Part shown: positions 16,135 to 24,814 of the stretch, piece after piece
Position numbering within the stretch: the first letter of the stretch is position 1
Layout: the number at the start of each line of letters is the position of its first letter
The notes under the pieces: generated by a model
What the model saw: the letters and a program-made list of their open reading frames with translations, nothing else
Database searches by the model: none
What the model was told of the DNA's origin: nothing
From: JBBQUP01 sp038212305
GTDB lineage: Bacteria > Bacteroidota > Bacteroidia > Bacteroidales > Marinilabiliaceae
Assembly (NCBI GenBank): GCA_038212305.1
Contig: JBBQUP010000013.1
Location: forward strand, 1 to 48,173
Direction: 5' to 3'
Length of the DNA stretch: 48,173 bases
Program-made: the position numbers and the translations under genes

Positions 16135-17523
16135 TTATTTAACGGTAAATATCATGAATTTGAATGGCTTAACCAATTCATTCTTTAATGGGAAAGTCAC
16201 GTTTTTATTGGTGAAATAATCGGCATAATTTCCTGTAATTTTTGTATTTGCGGTAATTGAAAGTTCACTATTTGTAAAATTGAATAGGGCAACTACATGG
16301 TTGTTGTTTATTTTACGTTCAAAAACAACTACTTTTTCACTCACGTTATTTGGAATAAATTTTATGGGCGCGCCATACGATCCATTAAATAGCGCTTGGT
16401 TGTTCTTTTTCAGATCGGTTAATTGTTTGTAAAAAGTCGACATTTCAAGATTGCTCCAATCGATGTTGTCTTTTTCGAAAAACTGCAACCTTTTAGATAA
16501 ACCTGCTTCTTGTCCGGAGTAAATTAATGGCATGCCGGGGCAAAGGAAGGTAAATGCAGCAAAGGTTTTTACCGCGCCTCCCAATCGTTCATATTCAGTG
16601 CCATTCCAAGAGTTTTCATCGTGATTGGATGTGAACTGCATTGGGAAAGTACCTGTAGGATAAAGCGTATCGATTTTTGCGAAATAGGAAGTTATATCAA
16701 TTGCTGTTTTTTCGCCTTTTGCTACTTGGTTCATTGCAGCATGCAGGCTCCATCCATAATTTGAATTAAAGGCTTTGTGTAATAATGCAATTTGGTTTTC
16801 ATCTTCGGCCAACATAAATATTGGTTTTATAGGTTCAATAGCCGAACGAGCCGATTCCCAAAAATCCACTGGAACTAATCCGGCAACATCACATCTAAAT
16901 CCGTCAATATCAGCTTCTTTAACCCAATAAGTCATGGCGTCAATCATGGCATTACGCATATCCATATTTGAATAGTCTAATTGAGCTACATCGCTCCAAT
17001 CATAAGGGCCATACATGTTTCCTGTAGAATCCTTAGCGTACCAATCAGGGTTAGTAGTTATCCAAGAGTTATCCCATGCTGTGTGGTTAGCTACCCAGTC
17101 AATAATAACTTTTAAGCCCAATTCGTGGCATTTGGCAACTAAATTTCTAAAATCTGCAGTTGATCCAAATTCTGGATTTACTTTTTTATAGTCTTGTATC
17201 GAATAATACGAACCTAAAGTGCCTTTTCTATTTTTCTCACCAATGGGTTGAATAGGCATTATCCAAAGTATTTTGACGCCTAGTTCTTTTAAGCGTGGCA
17301 AATGGGTTTCAAAAGCAGCAATGGTGCCTTCGGGTGTGTATTGGCGAAGATTTACTTCGTACATAGTTGCATCCTCAGCCCATTTGGGCATAGGGGTAAG
17401 GCTTGTTGTTTTTGCATTGGCAATGCTGGTTTTTGTTGGCTGACAAGCAATTGAGATGAATAAGGTAATTGCCAACAAAAAAGGAATTTGGATTTTGGTT
17501 TTCATAGATATATAGCTTTTCAT
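16135..17523 (-). CDS. GH13 alpha-amylase family lipoprotein
   Basis: A 462-residue glycoside hydrolase. The N-terminus carries a lipoprotein signal (LLAITLFISIAC, lipobox cysteine near residue 27), so it is membrane-anchored, probably in the periplasm or at the outer membrane. All GH13 regions are intact: IIDWVANHT (I), DGFRCDVAG with nucleophile Asp212 (II), MLAEDE with acid/base Glu240 (III) and TSNHDEN with Asp302 (IV). It probably cleaves alpha-1,4 bonds in maltodextrins. The ATG begins one base after the stop of the SusA-like gene, indicating translational coupling. A second ATG at 17505 sits better before the signal peptide and could be the true start. Confidence 0.92.
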   Translation of the reverse strand: MKSYISMKTKIQIPFLLAITLFISIACQPTKTSIANAKTTSLTPMPKWAEDATMYEVNLRQYTPEGTIAAFETHLPRLKELGVKILWIMPIQPIGEKNRKGTLGSYYSIQDYKKVNPEFGSTADFRNLVAKCHELGLKVIIDWVANHTAWDNSWITTNPDWYAKDSTGNMYGPYDWSDVAQLDYSNMDMRNAMIDAMTYWVKEADIDGFRCDVAGLVPVDFWESARSAIEPIKPIFMLAEDENQIALLHKAFNSNYGWSLHAAMNQVAKGEKTAIDITSYFAKIDTLYPTGTFPMQFTSNHDENSWNGTEYERLGGAVKTFAAFTFLCPGMPLIYSGQEAGLSKRLQFFEKDNIDWSNLEMSTFYKQLTDLKKNNQALFNGSYGAPIKFIPNNVSEKVVVFERKINNNHVVALFNFTNSELSITANTKITGNYADYFTNKNVTFPLKNELVKPFKFMIFTVK

Positions 17524-17524
17524 G

Positions 17525-19393
17525 TTAATTTGATAATTCGATTAATGTGGCACTCTTAGGTGTTATTTCTATCGTGGAAAGATTTGTCAATTTCTCACCA
17601 GTTAAAATGTTAGTACCTCGTGTGTAGTTTGCCATGTTCTCGTTAAAACGATTCGTGTCTAGCTTTTTAGCATCGGTTTCCGAATTGTTAAGAATCACCA
17701 TTACCGCTTTGTTATTTGTATATCTAAAATATACATACACATTGTTTTGTGGAAGAAAATGAAGTAGTTTTCCATTGGCCAACTCGTTGCTGCTTTTTCG
17801 GTAGTTCAAAAGTTTCATTAAATAATCATGAGCTTCATTTTCAACAGAGGTTCTTCCTTTGTTAGTAAAAGCATTCCGAGTATCGCCTTGCCATCCACCT
17901 GGAAAATCCTCGCGAATATGTGAGTGACCATCAAATCCATTCCCAGTCATTAAAATTTCAGTGCCATAATAAAACTGTGGAATACCGCGAACAGTTGATA
18001 CAAATGCCATCGCCATTTTGTATTTGTTAATATCACCATTTACAAAATACATGAAACGACCAATGTCGTGATTTTCAGGAAATACCACCATGTTTTGTGG
18101 ACTTGGGTATAAATAATCATCAGCTAAAACATCATATAATTTTTGAAGTCCCGAATCCCATCCTTCACCTTCGTTTAAAGCGCTTTTTAAGGCTTCCATC
18201 ATAGGAAAATCCATGAGCGATTTTAGTTCTGAGTTAAACCCATCTTTATTAAGGAAGTCTTTTTGCCAATAGCATAATTTTGCAGGGGTCGATATCCAAG
18301 CTTCTCCTACAATATTGAAATTAGGATACTCAGTCATTACTCGTTTGTTCCACTCAACCATTGCCATTTTATCGGGATAGGGATAAGTATCCATTCTAAT
18401 GCCAGATAAACCTGCATATTCAATCCACCAAATACTGTTTTGAATTAGGTAATTAGCCATTAGTGGGTTTTGAAGATTCATATCAGGCATACTATTATCG
18501 AACCATCCACGAGTGGTAATATTCAAATCGGCTTTCGAGGCATACGAATCTGCAACTGTTGATAATCGATAATTGGAGCGGGTAAATTCAGGGAATTGAT
18601 TTAGCCAATCGTTCGATGGTAAATCGCTCATCCACCAATGATGATGCCCACAATGGTTAAACACCATATCCATAATCATTTTAATGCCTTGTTTTGAGCA
18701 AGTTTCGGTAAGCGATTTAAAATCCTCATTGGTTCCTAATCGGGCATCAATTTTATAAAAATCGGTAATGGCATATCCATGATAGGACGATTCGGGTTGA
18801 TTATTCTCTTGTACAGGATTTAACCAAAGAGCAGTTACCCCTAATTCTTTTATGTAATCGATGTTAGTATTGATTCCTTTTAAATCACCTCCATGTCTGC
18901 CATATGGGGCATTGCGGTCGGCTTTTTCGAGCATGCCGGGCATGTCATCATTTTTCGTATCTCCATTTGCAAATCTATCAGGCATAATAAGGTAGATAGC
19001 ATCCGAGCTATTGAATCCTTGGCGATATTTGCTATTGGGTGTGCGATTAAAAAATTCGTATGAATAGGTACTTACATCTTTATTATTACTCGAGAAATGA
19101 AAGGTGGCTTTCCCCGGTTTGGTTTGTTTAGATAACACCAAATCAATGAAAAGATAGTTTGGATTTGCGACTTTAATAACATGTTTAATTTCAACACCGG
19201 GATAGTTAAGCGTAACATCAGTGGCTGAGATATTTGTTCCATAAACCAATAGTTGCAAATTGGGATTTTCCATTCCAATCCACCAGTTCATGGGTTCTAC
19301 TCGTTTTAAATCTATTTTTATTGATGCATTAACCGATTGCTGTAGAGTTGAGCAAACGAATAAGACGAGGAATAATGTAAATGATTTTTGCAT
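17525..19393 (-). CDS. susA: SusA-type neopullulanase/cyclomaltodextrinase (GH13)
   Basis: A 622-residue exported alpha-glucan hydrolase. It has a signal peptide (QKSFTLFLVLFVCSTLQQS, cleaved near VNA), then a cyclomaltodextrinase N-domain with EPMNWW, a GH13 barrel and a beta C-domain. Catalytic blocks are intact: MDMVFNHCGHHH (I), GIRMDTYP with nucleophile Asp335 (II), VGEAW with Glu364 (III) and PENHDIGR with Asp443 (IV). The role is expected to match Bacteroides SusA, degrading imported maltodextrins in the periplasm. The frame extends 20 codons upstream to 19453, but the ATG at 19393 directly precedes the signal peptide. It lies in the MFS-pgmB-malP operon direction, separated from malP by 266 bases holding a structured repeat. 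Confidence 0.92.
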   Translation of the reverse strand: MQKSFTLFLVLFVCSTLQQSVNASIKIDLKRVEPMNWWIGMENPNLQLLVYGTNISATDVTLNYPGVEIKHVIKVANPNYLFIDLVLSKQTKPGKATFHFSSNNKDVSTYSYEFFNRTPNSKYRQGFNSSDAIYLIMPDRFANGDTKNDDMPGMLEKADRNAPYGRHGGDLKGINTNIDYIKELGVTALWLNPVQENNQPESSYHGYAITDFYKIDARLGTNEDFKSLTETCSKQGIKMIMDMVFNHCGHHHWWMSDLPSNDWLNQFPEFTRSNYRLSTVADSYASKADLNITTRGWFDNSMPDMNLQNPLMANYLIQNSIWWIEYAGLSGIRMDTYPYPDKMAMVEWNKRVMTEYPNFNIVGEAWISTPAKLCYWQKDFLNKDGFNSELKSLMDFPMMEALKSALNEGEGWDSGLQKLYDVLADDYLYPSPQNMVVFPENHDIGRFMYFVNGDINKYKMAMAFVSTVRGIPQFYYGTEILMTGNGFDGHSHIREDFPGGWQGDTRNAFTNKGRTSVENEAHDYLMKLLNYRKSSNELANGKLLHFLPQNNVYVYFRYTNNKAVMVILNNSETDAKKLDTNRFNENMANYTRGTNILTGEKLTNLSTIEITPKSATLIELSN

Positions 19394-19492
19394 AATATTT
19401 AAGGTTGAATCATGAGTTTTATAAAGTTGTAATTTGCTGTTTATTAGCGACATGATAAAATGTTAATTCTCGAAAAGCTTTTTAATTCGTGC

Positions 19493-19636
19493 TTGCACGA
19501 AAACTATATTTTTAACAGACTTTGATAAGAAAGCATCAAAGACAAGGCTTTAGAAGTTTTGAAAATTAAGGAGTTCACTTTTATGAATGACTGTTTTCAA
19601 AACGAGAGTAACGCCGTATTTGGAGTTTTCTTGCAA
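19493..19636. repeat. 144-bp nested inverted-repeat element
   Basis: Ends are TTGCACGAAAACT (19493-19505) and the inverse AGTTTTCTTGCAA (19624-19636), matching at 12 of 13 positions. Nested inside are CTTTGAT (19520-19526) / ATCAAAG (19535-19541) and GTTTTGAAAA (19556-19565) / TTTTCAAAAC (19594-19603). Just overlapping the left end is a near-perfect palindrome TTCGTGC-TT-GCACGAA (19486-19501). As RNA it could fold into an outer stem holding two hairpins. It contains no convincing gene. It sits within the apparent malP-susA transcript. It may be a MITE-like insertion or an mRNA-processing or stability element. Confidence 0.55.
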
Positions 19637-19659
19637 AGAATAATTCACTTTTTAAATTA

Positions 19660-21975
19660 TTATCTACCAGAAATAACAGAAATAGATTTTCCTGGTTCAA
19701 CGGTTATCTTTTGATTATTTACAGTCAGTGTGGTTGATTGTTTGGCATGAGAGAAGATTTCCACCTCTTTAGTGGTTACCTTAACTTCGATATCGCTTCC
19801 TTTAAATGTCAATCGAAATGCATACGATTGCCATTGCTTGGGGATGATTGGATTTAAATACAGTTGTTCGTCGTAAACGCGCTTGCCTCCAAAACCCTCA
19901 ACAATAGCCATCCAAGTTCCAGCCATACTTGTAATGTGAAGACCTTCATGTACTTCATTGTTATAATCATCCAAATCTAATCTTGATGTACGTAAATACA
20001 TCTCATATGCTTTATCGGAATAACCAATTTTAGCAGCCAAAATAGCATGAACACAAGGTGACAACGACGATTCATGAACAGTTCGAGGCTCGTAGAAATC
20101 GAAATTGCGTTTAATGGTTTCTACATCAAACTCTTCCTCCAAAACATAAATTCCTTGAAGGGTATCGGCTTGTTTAATAAAGTTCGATCGCAATATTCTA
20201 TCCCACGACCAGTGCTGGTTTATAGGACGTTGCTTGGGGTCTAGTTCCGAAGCTAAAATTTGCTCTTTATCCATAAACCCATCTTGCTGCATAAATACAT
20301 CTAATTCCTTATTGTATGGGAAGTGCATGTTGTTTGCAATTGTCAGCCAATTATAAGTTTCCTTTTCAATGTCGAGCGATGTTTTTTCAACAATCAATGC
20401 CATGGATACGGGGCTGGCATTTTTTAATTTAGTAATAGCTTGAGCAGTATATTTTAAACACCAAACAGCCATTTTGTTTGTGTACCAGTTGTTGTTAATG
20501 TTATTTTCATACTCATTTGGTCCGGTAACCCCTAAAATCACATACTTGTTAAGGTTTTTAGATAACGTTGCGCGCTGATTCCAAAAACGTGATATGCCAA
20601 TTAATACTTCTAGTCCGTATTGTTCTAAATATTTTTCATCGCCTGTATGACGAATGTAATTATGAATCGCAAAAGCAATGGCACCATTTCTATGGATTTC
20701 TTCAAAAGTAATCTCCCATTCGTTATGGCACTCTTCGCCGTTCATGGTAACCATGGGGTAAAGTGCTGCTCCATGATTAAATCCTAGTTTTTGTCCATTT
20801 TCAATGGCTTTTTGCAGATGTTTGTGTCTGTAAATTAGCAAGTTTCGTGTTACTTCCGATGGTGCTGTACTAATATAAAAAGGTATGCAATAAGCTTCGG
20901 TGTCCCAGTACGTGCCCCCTCCATATTTTTCACCAGTAAAACCTTTAGGCCCAATATTCAAGCGAGCATCTTCACCTGTGTATGTTTGGTTTAATTGAAA
21001 TATATTAAAACGGATGGCTTGTTGAGCTGCAACATCACCTGTGATTTTGATATCACTGTGTGTCCATTTCTCTGCCCATTTAGCTTTGTGTTCCTTGAAA
21101 AGTTTTTCGTATCCTGTAGTAAAAGCATTTTTTATACTTGTGTGTGCTACATTTAAAAGATGATCGGAATTATGATTTAATGTACTACAGACCGATGCAA
21201 ATTTTGTGATGGTAAACGTATCGTTTTGGTTAATTTGATGAGCAACTTTATTACCAGCTTTGAGTGCGTTTTTAATGAGTTCTGCTTTGTAAGGAACAAT
21301 TTGACTTCCCACTTCAAGGAGGAATTTCATTCCATACGCAACTTTAAAATCGAGTTTTTTAGTTTGACAGACTAAATAAGCTTCTCCATTTTCGGCTTGA
21401 GTTGATAATATATTCCAAAATTTCTCATCGTAATTACTGTCTTCATTTTCAATATCACCATCTAAATACGGCGTAAAGGCAATAATTCCAGAGAAATTTA
21501 ATGGTGTTACCGAATAGCGAATCACTCCATTTTCAGTATCGGCCATGCTAATAAAACGAATGGCTTCGACCTTAATTTTTTTATCGCCCGAAAGTGTGGC
21601 TTCAAATGAACGTGTTAAAGTACCTTCTTGCATGTTTAATACACGCTTGAAATTGACTACTTTACATGTATTTAGATCAAGTGTTTGATTTTCGATCTGA
21701 ACATCAATACCAATCCAATTTGGCGAGTTGAGTACTTTAGCAAAATATTCGGGATAACCATTTTTCCACCACCCAACTCGAGTTTTATCTGGGTAATAAA
21801 TCCCTGCTACGTAGCTACCTCTCAAAGTGGGACCGGTGTATGTCTCTTCGAAATTGGCTCGTTGTCCCATTTTCCCATTTCCTAAGCTGAAAATACTTTC
21901 TGACGATTTATGCAGATTAACATCAAATCCTTCCTCTATAATGCACCATTCATCGTCTTTCAAATACTTTTTCAT
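19660..21975 (-). CDS. malP: Maltose phosphorylase (GH65)
   Basis: A 771-residue cytosolic phosphorylase. The GH65 general acid lies in TGPNEYENN (Glu488, matching the position in characterised maltose phosphorylases). A serine-rich phosphate-binding stretch, VHESSLSPCVHAI, occurs near residue 635. KYGGGTYWDTEAYCIPFY and EEIHRNGAIAFAIHNY are typical of the family. There is no signal peptide. It would split maltose with phosphate to glucose and beta-D-glucose-1-phosphate. The adjacent beta-phosphoglucomutase gene, 3 bases upstream in the same operon, accepts exactly that product and supports the maltose assignment over kojibiose or trehalose phosphorylase, although those relatives cannot be excluded from sequence alone. 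Confidence 0.9.
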   Translation of the reverse strand: MKKYLKDDEWCIIEEGFDVNLHKSSESIFSLGNGKMGQRANFEETYTGPTLRGSYVAGIYYPDKTRVGWWKNGYPEYFAKVLNSPNWIGIDVQIENQTLDLNTCKVVNFKRVLNMQEGTLTRSFEATLSGDKKIKVEAIRFISMADTENGVIRYSVTPLNFSGIIAFTPYLDGDIENEDSNYDEKFWNILSTQAENGEAYLVCQTKKLDFKVAYGMKFLLEVGSQIVPYKAELIKNALKAGNKVAHQINQNDTFTITKFASVCSTLNHNSDHLLNVAHTSIKNAFTTGYEKLFKEHKAKWAEKWTHSDIKITGDVAAQQAIRFNIFQLNQTYTGEDARLNIGPKGFTGEKYGGGTYWDTEAYCIPFYISTAPSEVTRNLLIYRHKHLQKAIENGQKLGFNHGAALYPMVTMNGEECHNEWEITFEEIHRNGAIAFAIHNYIRHTGDEKYLEQYGLEVLIGISRFWNQRATLSKNLNKYVILGVTGPNEYENNINNNWYTNKMAVWCLKYTAQAITKLKNASPVSMALIVEKTSLDIEKETYNWLTIANNMHFPYNKELDVFMQQDGFMDKEQILASELDPKQRPINQHWSWDRILRSNFIKQADTLQGIYVLEEEFDVETIKRNFDFYEPRTVHESSLSPCVHAILAAKIGYSDKAYEMYLRTSRLDLDDYNNEVHEGLHITSMAGTWMAIVEGFGGKRVYDEQLYLNPIIPKQWQSYAFRLTFKGSDIEVKVTTKEVEIFSHAKQSTTLTVNNQKITVEPGKSISVISGR

Positions 21976-21978
21976 ATG

Positions 21979-22626
21979 TTATAATTTTTTAAGTAAAGAC
22001 AATGTCATTTCATGTAACCCAGAAATAACCAAGTTTGCCTTGCCCAGATTAGTAGGCGATCCTATTCCAATACATTTCATACCTCCTGCAATAGCTGCAT
22101 CAACGCCTGCCTCGGCATCTTCGAAAACTACGCATTGCTCAGGACGTAATCCTAATTCAATAGCTCCTTTTAAAAATACTTCAGGATCGGGTTTGGCGTT
22201 TGATACTTTTGTTCCATCAATAATGGCATCAAATAACGATGTTAGATTTAGTCGATCGAGAATAGCCATTGCGTTTTTACTTGCTGATCCAAGTGCTACT
22301 TTAATATCATTTAGTTTAAGCGTCGTTAAATACTCTTTTGCACCTGGTAATATTTCATCAGGTAACATATTATTGATATACGAAACGTATAAATCGTTTT
22401 TTTGAGTTGCGTACTTAATTTTGTCGTTTTCAGATAAACGGATATTTCCAATTTCTAGTAAAATGTCTAACGATGCCATTCTACTTACGCCTTTTAATCG
22501 TTCGTTTTCCGCTTCGGTAAAATCAAAGCCTAAATTATTTGCTAATTTTTTCCAAGCTATATAGTGATATTTCGCTGTGTCAACAAGTACTCCATCAAGA
22601 TCGAATAAACATGCTTTTATTTCCAT
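21979..22626 (-). CDS. pgmB: Beta-phosphoglucomutase
   Basis: A HAD-superfamily mutase of 215 residues that interconverts beta-glucose-1-phosphate and glucose-6-phosphate. Motif I FDLDGVLVDTAKYHY includes both catalytic Asp residues, then WKKLANNLGFDF and RLKGVSRMASL form the characteristic helical cap. ALGSASKNA is motif II, KPDPEVFLKG motif III and FEDAEAGVDAA motif IV. The frame could start at a TTG (22632), but the ATG at 22626 is preferred. Three bases separate it from malP, and the MFS carrier gene lies 58 bases upstream, so the three form a maltose uptake and catabolism operon. Confidence 0.95.
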   Translation of the reverse strand: MEIKACLFDLDGVLVDTAKYHYIAWKKLANNLGFDFTEAENERLKGVSRMASLDILLEIGNIRLSENDKIKYATQKNDLYVSYINNMLPDEILPGAKEYLTTLKLNDIKVALGSASKNAMAILDRLNLTSLFDAIIDGTKVSNAKPDPEVFLKGAIELGLRPEQCVVFEDAEAGVDAAIAGGMKCIGIGSPTNLGKANLVISGLHEMTLSLLKKL

Positions 22627-22684
22627 TGTCAAGCGATTAATAAAGTATTTAAAAAAGTTAATAGGGTTGATTAATGAAATAAAA

Positions 22685-24010
22685 TTAGAGTATTGGTTTG
22701 TCTGTCACAAAAAATACTGATAATCCTGCCAGTGCCATAGAAACGCCAGCGATTAGAAGTATATATATTGCTTCTCCATTGAAGAAATAGGTTAAAATAC
22801 TTCCGCCAAGTAGTCCACTAATTATTTGAGGGCCAGCAATTGTTATGTTGAAAATCCCCATGTAAACGCCCATTTTTTTAGCTGGTAGTGCACTTGATAA
22901 AATGGCAAATGGCATTGATAGAATAGCTGCCCAAGCAAAACCAATTCCTATCATAGAGAATAATAGAGAGTTAGGTGTATTGAAAATAAACATCGAAAGA
23001 AATCCAAGCGCACCGGCAAATAGCGATAACGAAAAAACCAGTTTGCGACTAGTTGCTTTAGCAAGTCGGGGCATGAAAATAGAATAGATTGCGGCAAAAA
23101 AACTGTAGGCTCCAAATGTGATTCCAACCCAATTCCCAGCTTCGTTGTATGCTGCGGAGGAGGCGTCGCCTATGGTTGTATGCCAGTAATGTTGTGCTAC
23201 AGCGGGAGTTGTATATACCCACATTAAGTATAAAGCAAACCACGAAAAAAACTGCACTACTGCTAATTGAATCATGGTTTTAGGCATCGATTTGAGTGTT
23301 TGAATAAAGCTTTCTTTATGCTCAACATCGGCCGTAGTTAAATTGTTGTATTCGTTGAATTCAGCTGGTGGATATTCCTTGGTTTTAAAAACTGTTACCA
23401 ATACACTTAAAATAAGTACCGATCCCCCAATGTAAAACGACCAAATGACCGAAGGTGGCACTTGACCTGCTGGGGCATCATTGCCTACCCCTAATACATT
23501 TGTTAGTACGTAGGGAAGAATTGACCCAATAACGGCACCCGTATTTATTAAAAAGCTTTGGATTGAATATCCTACATTCCGTTGGACTTCGGGTAACATG
23601 TCGGCTACCAAAGCTCTGAAAGGCTGAAAGGTTACGTTAAAGGATCCATCCATTAATGCAAAAATAATTGCTCCGAAAATTACCGGAGCCATAAATGCAA
23701 ACGCATGCGCTGCATTGGGCATAAGAAACATCGCTAGCATTGAAACGATTGCACCTCCAAGAATATAAGGAGAGCGACGTCCCAGTCGATTCCATGTTTT
23801 ATCGCTGGCATAGCCAACAACTGGCTGAATTAGCAAGCCCATAATTGGTGCTGCGAGCCAAAACAATGGCAGTTGATGGAGGTCGGCTCCAAGATTTGAT
23901 AATATTCGGCTTACATTGGCATTTTGTAAGGCAAAGCCAAACTGAACACCTAAAAAGCCGAAACTGATGTTCCATATTTGCCAGAACGATAGTTTTGGTA
24001 ACTGCTTCAT
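22685..24010 (-). CDS. MFS maltose/oligosaccharide transporter (SLC45-like)
   Basis: A 441-residue polytopic inner-membrane protein with about 12 hydrophobic segments. It opens with LSFWQIWNISFGFLGVQFGFALQNA and contains QPVVGYASDKTWNRLGRRSPYILGG, the sugar-porter-like loop 2-3 motif found in SLC45/sucrose-type carriers. ALMDGSFNVTFQPFRALVADMLP is also typical of that group. It probably imports maltose or short maltodextrins by proton symport, feeding the phosphorylase encoded two genes downstream. It is the first gene of the minus-strand operon, and its long leader contains a repeat element, a candidate promoter and two operators. Confidence 0.88.
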   Translation of the reverse strand: MKQLPKLSFWQIWNISFGFLGVQFGFALQNANVSRILSNLGADLHQLPLFWLAAPIMGLLIQPVVGYASDKTWNRLGRRSPYILGGAIVSMLAMFLMPNAAHAFAFMAPVIFGAIIFALMDGSFNVTFQPFRALVADMLPEVQRNVGYSIQSFLINTGAVIGSILPYVLTNVLGVGNDAPAGQVPPSVIWSFYIGGSVLILSVLVTVFKTKEYPPAEFNEYNNLTTADVEHKESFIQTLKSMPKTMIQLAVVQFFSWFALYLMWVYTTPAVAQHYWHTTIGDASSAAYNEAGNWVGITFGAYSFFAAIYSIFMPRLAKATSRKLVFSLSLFAGALGFLSMFIFNTPNSLLFSMIGIGFAWAAILSMPFAILSSALPAKKMGVYMGIFNITIAGPQIISGLLGGSILTYFFNGEAIYILLIAGVSMALAGLSVFFVTDKPIL

Positions 24011-24104
24011 GTTTTATTTTATTATCGAATTGATATTGCCCAGTTTAGTGAGATAATATAAACTATCATTTAGCTAATTAATAGTAAACCCTAGAATTAT
24101 TAGT

Positions 24105-24281
24105 AACTGTTTAAATTTATTTTAAATGCATACAGAGATAGGATGAATAATAGATAATAGACGAATAGATAAGATTTTTTAGATAATTCCAGATGAAGAA
24201 TTTTCATCTTTTTATCTTCTTATCTTTTATTTCTGTAATCTGTAGTCTGTAATCTGTACATCTATAAAATTTAAACAGCTT
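24105..24281. repeat. Palindromic intergenic element, copy B
   Basis: A 177-bp element with terminal inverted repeats AACTGTTTAAATTTA (24105-24119) and its near-inverse AAATTTAAACAGCTT (24267-24281). Inside, AGATAA/AGATAA/AGATGAA pair in order with TTCATCT/TTATCT/TTATCT, so the centre folds as a long hairpin. ATACAGAGATAGG (24130-24142) matches copy A exactly. It differs from copy A by a run of four CTGTART-like heptamers at 24233-24260. Confidence 0.7.
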
Positions 24282-24389
24282 CTTAATAGTTTATTAACAA
24301 TACTAATTGATAGTTTGTGCTCCGGTTGGAACAGTTCTTAGGAAAGGAAAAAATCTTTAAAATAAAAAAAGTGGTCTCTTAATCCATTT

Positions 24390-24397
24390 CAAAATTA
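24390..24397 (-). promoter_or_regulatory. Candidate -7 box of the MFS-pgmB-malP operon
   Basis: Minus-strand TAATTTTG matches TAnnTTTG perfectly and is the only perfect match upstream of the MFS gene. The leader would be about 370 bases and contain repeat copy B. The -33 region is poor, which could suit an activated promoter. Confidence 0.5.
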
Positions 24398-24477
24398 ACG
24401 CTTTTTTAATATTTAAGTATTATTTAATTTGTTATATCAGATAAGAACTTATTGATTACTAGGAGGAATTGTTATTT

Positions 24478-24487
24478 CAAACGTTTG
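24478..24487. promoter_or_regulatory. LacI-type operator, proximal to the MFS operon
   Basis: CAAACGTTTG is a perfect 10-bp palindrome with the central CpG typical of LacI/CcpA-family sites. Its centre is 89 bp upstream of the centre of the candidate MFS -7 box and 64 bp (about six helical turns) from the second site. Confidence 0.7.
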
Positions 24488-24540
24488 CGCTAGTTTGAAA
24501 ATTATTTTAGTTTTTCGATTTTTTTTTCATGTTGGCTTCC

Positions 24541-24552
24541 GCAAACGTTTGC
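24541..24552. promoter_or_regulatory. LacI-type operator, distal to the MFS operon
   Basis: GCAAACGTTTGC is a perfect 12-bp palindrome and extends the core of the neighbouring site by one base on each side. It is the best operator in the window. Presumed ligand is the LacI-family protein encoded 260 bases away. Confidence 0.75.
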
Positions 24553-24814
24553 AATTAATATTGTTCTTTAACATGATTTGTGTAAATTAATATACAGTTT
24601 CATGTATTTATGCTCCAAACAATTTGATTCTCAATATTCCATAATTAGTTGAGTAGGATTAGCATAAATTCAGTGGATTCATGACTTTTGTGTTTTATTT
24701 TATATTCGTAATGAAGTAATGTAGCGAAAGAGAGATGTCCAATATTTAGAGTTGGCTGAAATGCCTTAACGCATTGAACGTGTGTTTATTGATTGTGTTG
24801 GCGTTTCAAAACAC

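Larger units (their letters stand above)
24011..24814. other. Intergenic control region between the MFS gene and lacI
   Basis: This 804-base non-coding stretch holds repeat copy B (24105-24281), a perfect minus-strand -7 box (24390-24397) and two LacI-type palindromes (24478-24487 and 24541-24552). Nothing convincing is seen in 24560-24814, which follows the lacI stop. No RNA gene or credible ORF is visible. Confidence 0.7.

Noticed and set aside
19583..19714. A 43-codon plus-strand frame preceded by an AAGGAG sequence
   Set aside because: The first part is the right arm of the inverted-repeat element and the rest is antisense to the 3' end of malP. There is no family resemblance, and Shine-Dalgarno sequences are not a guide in this phylum.
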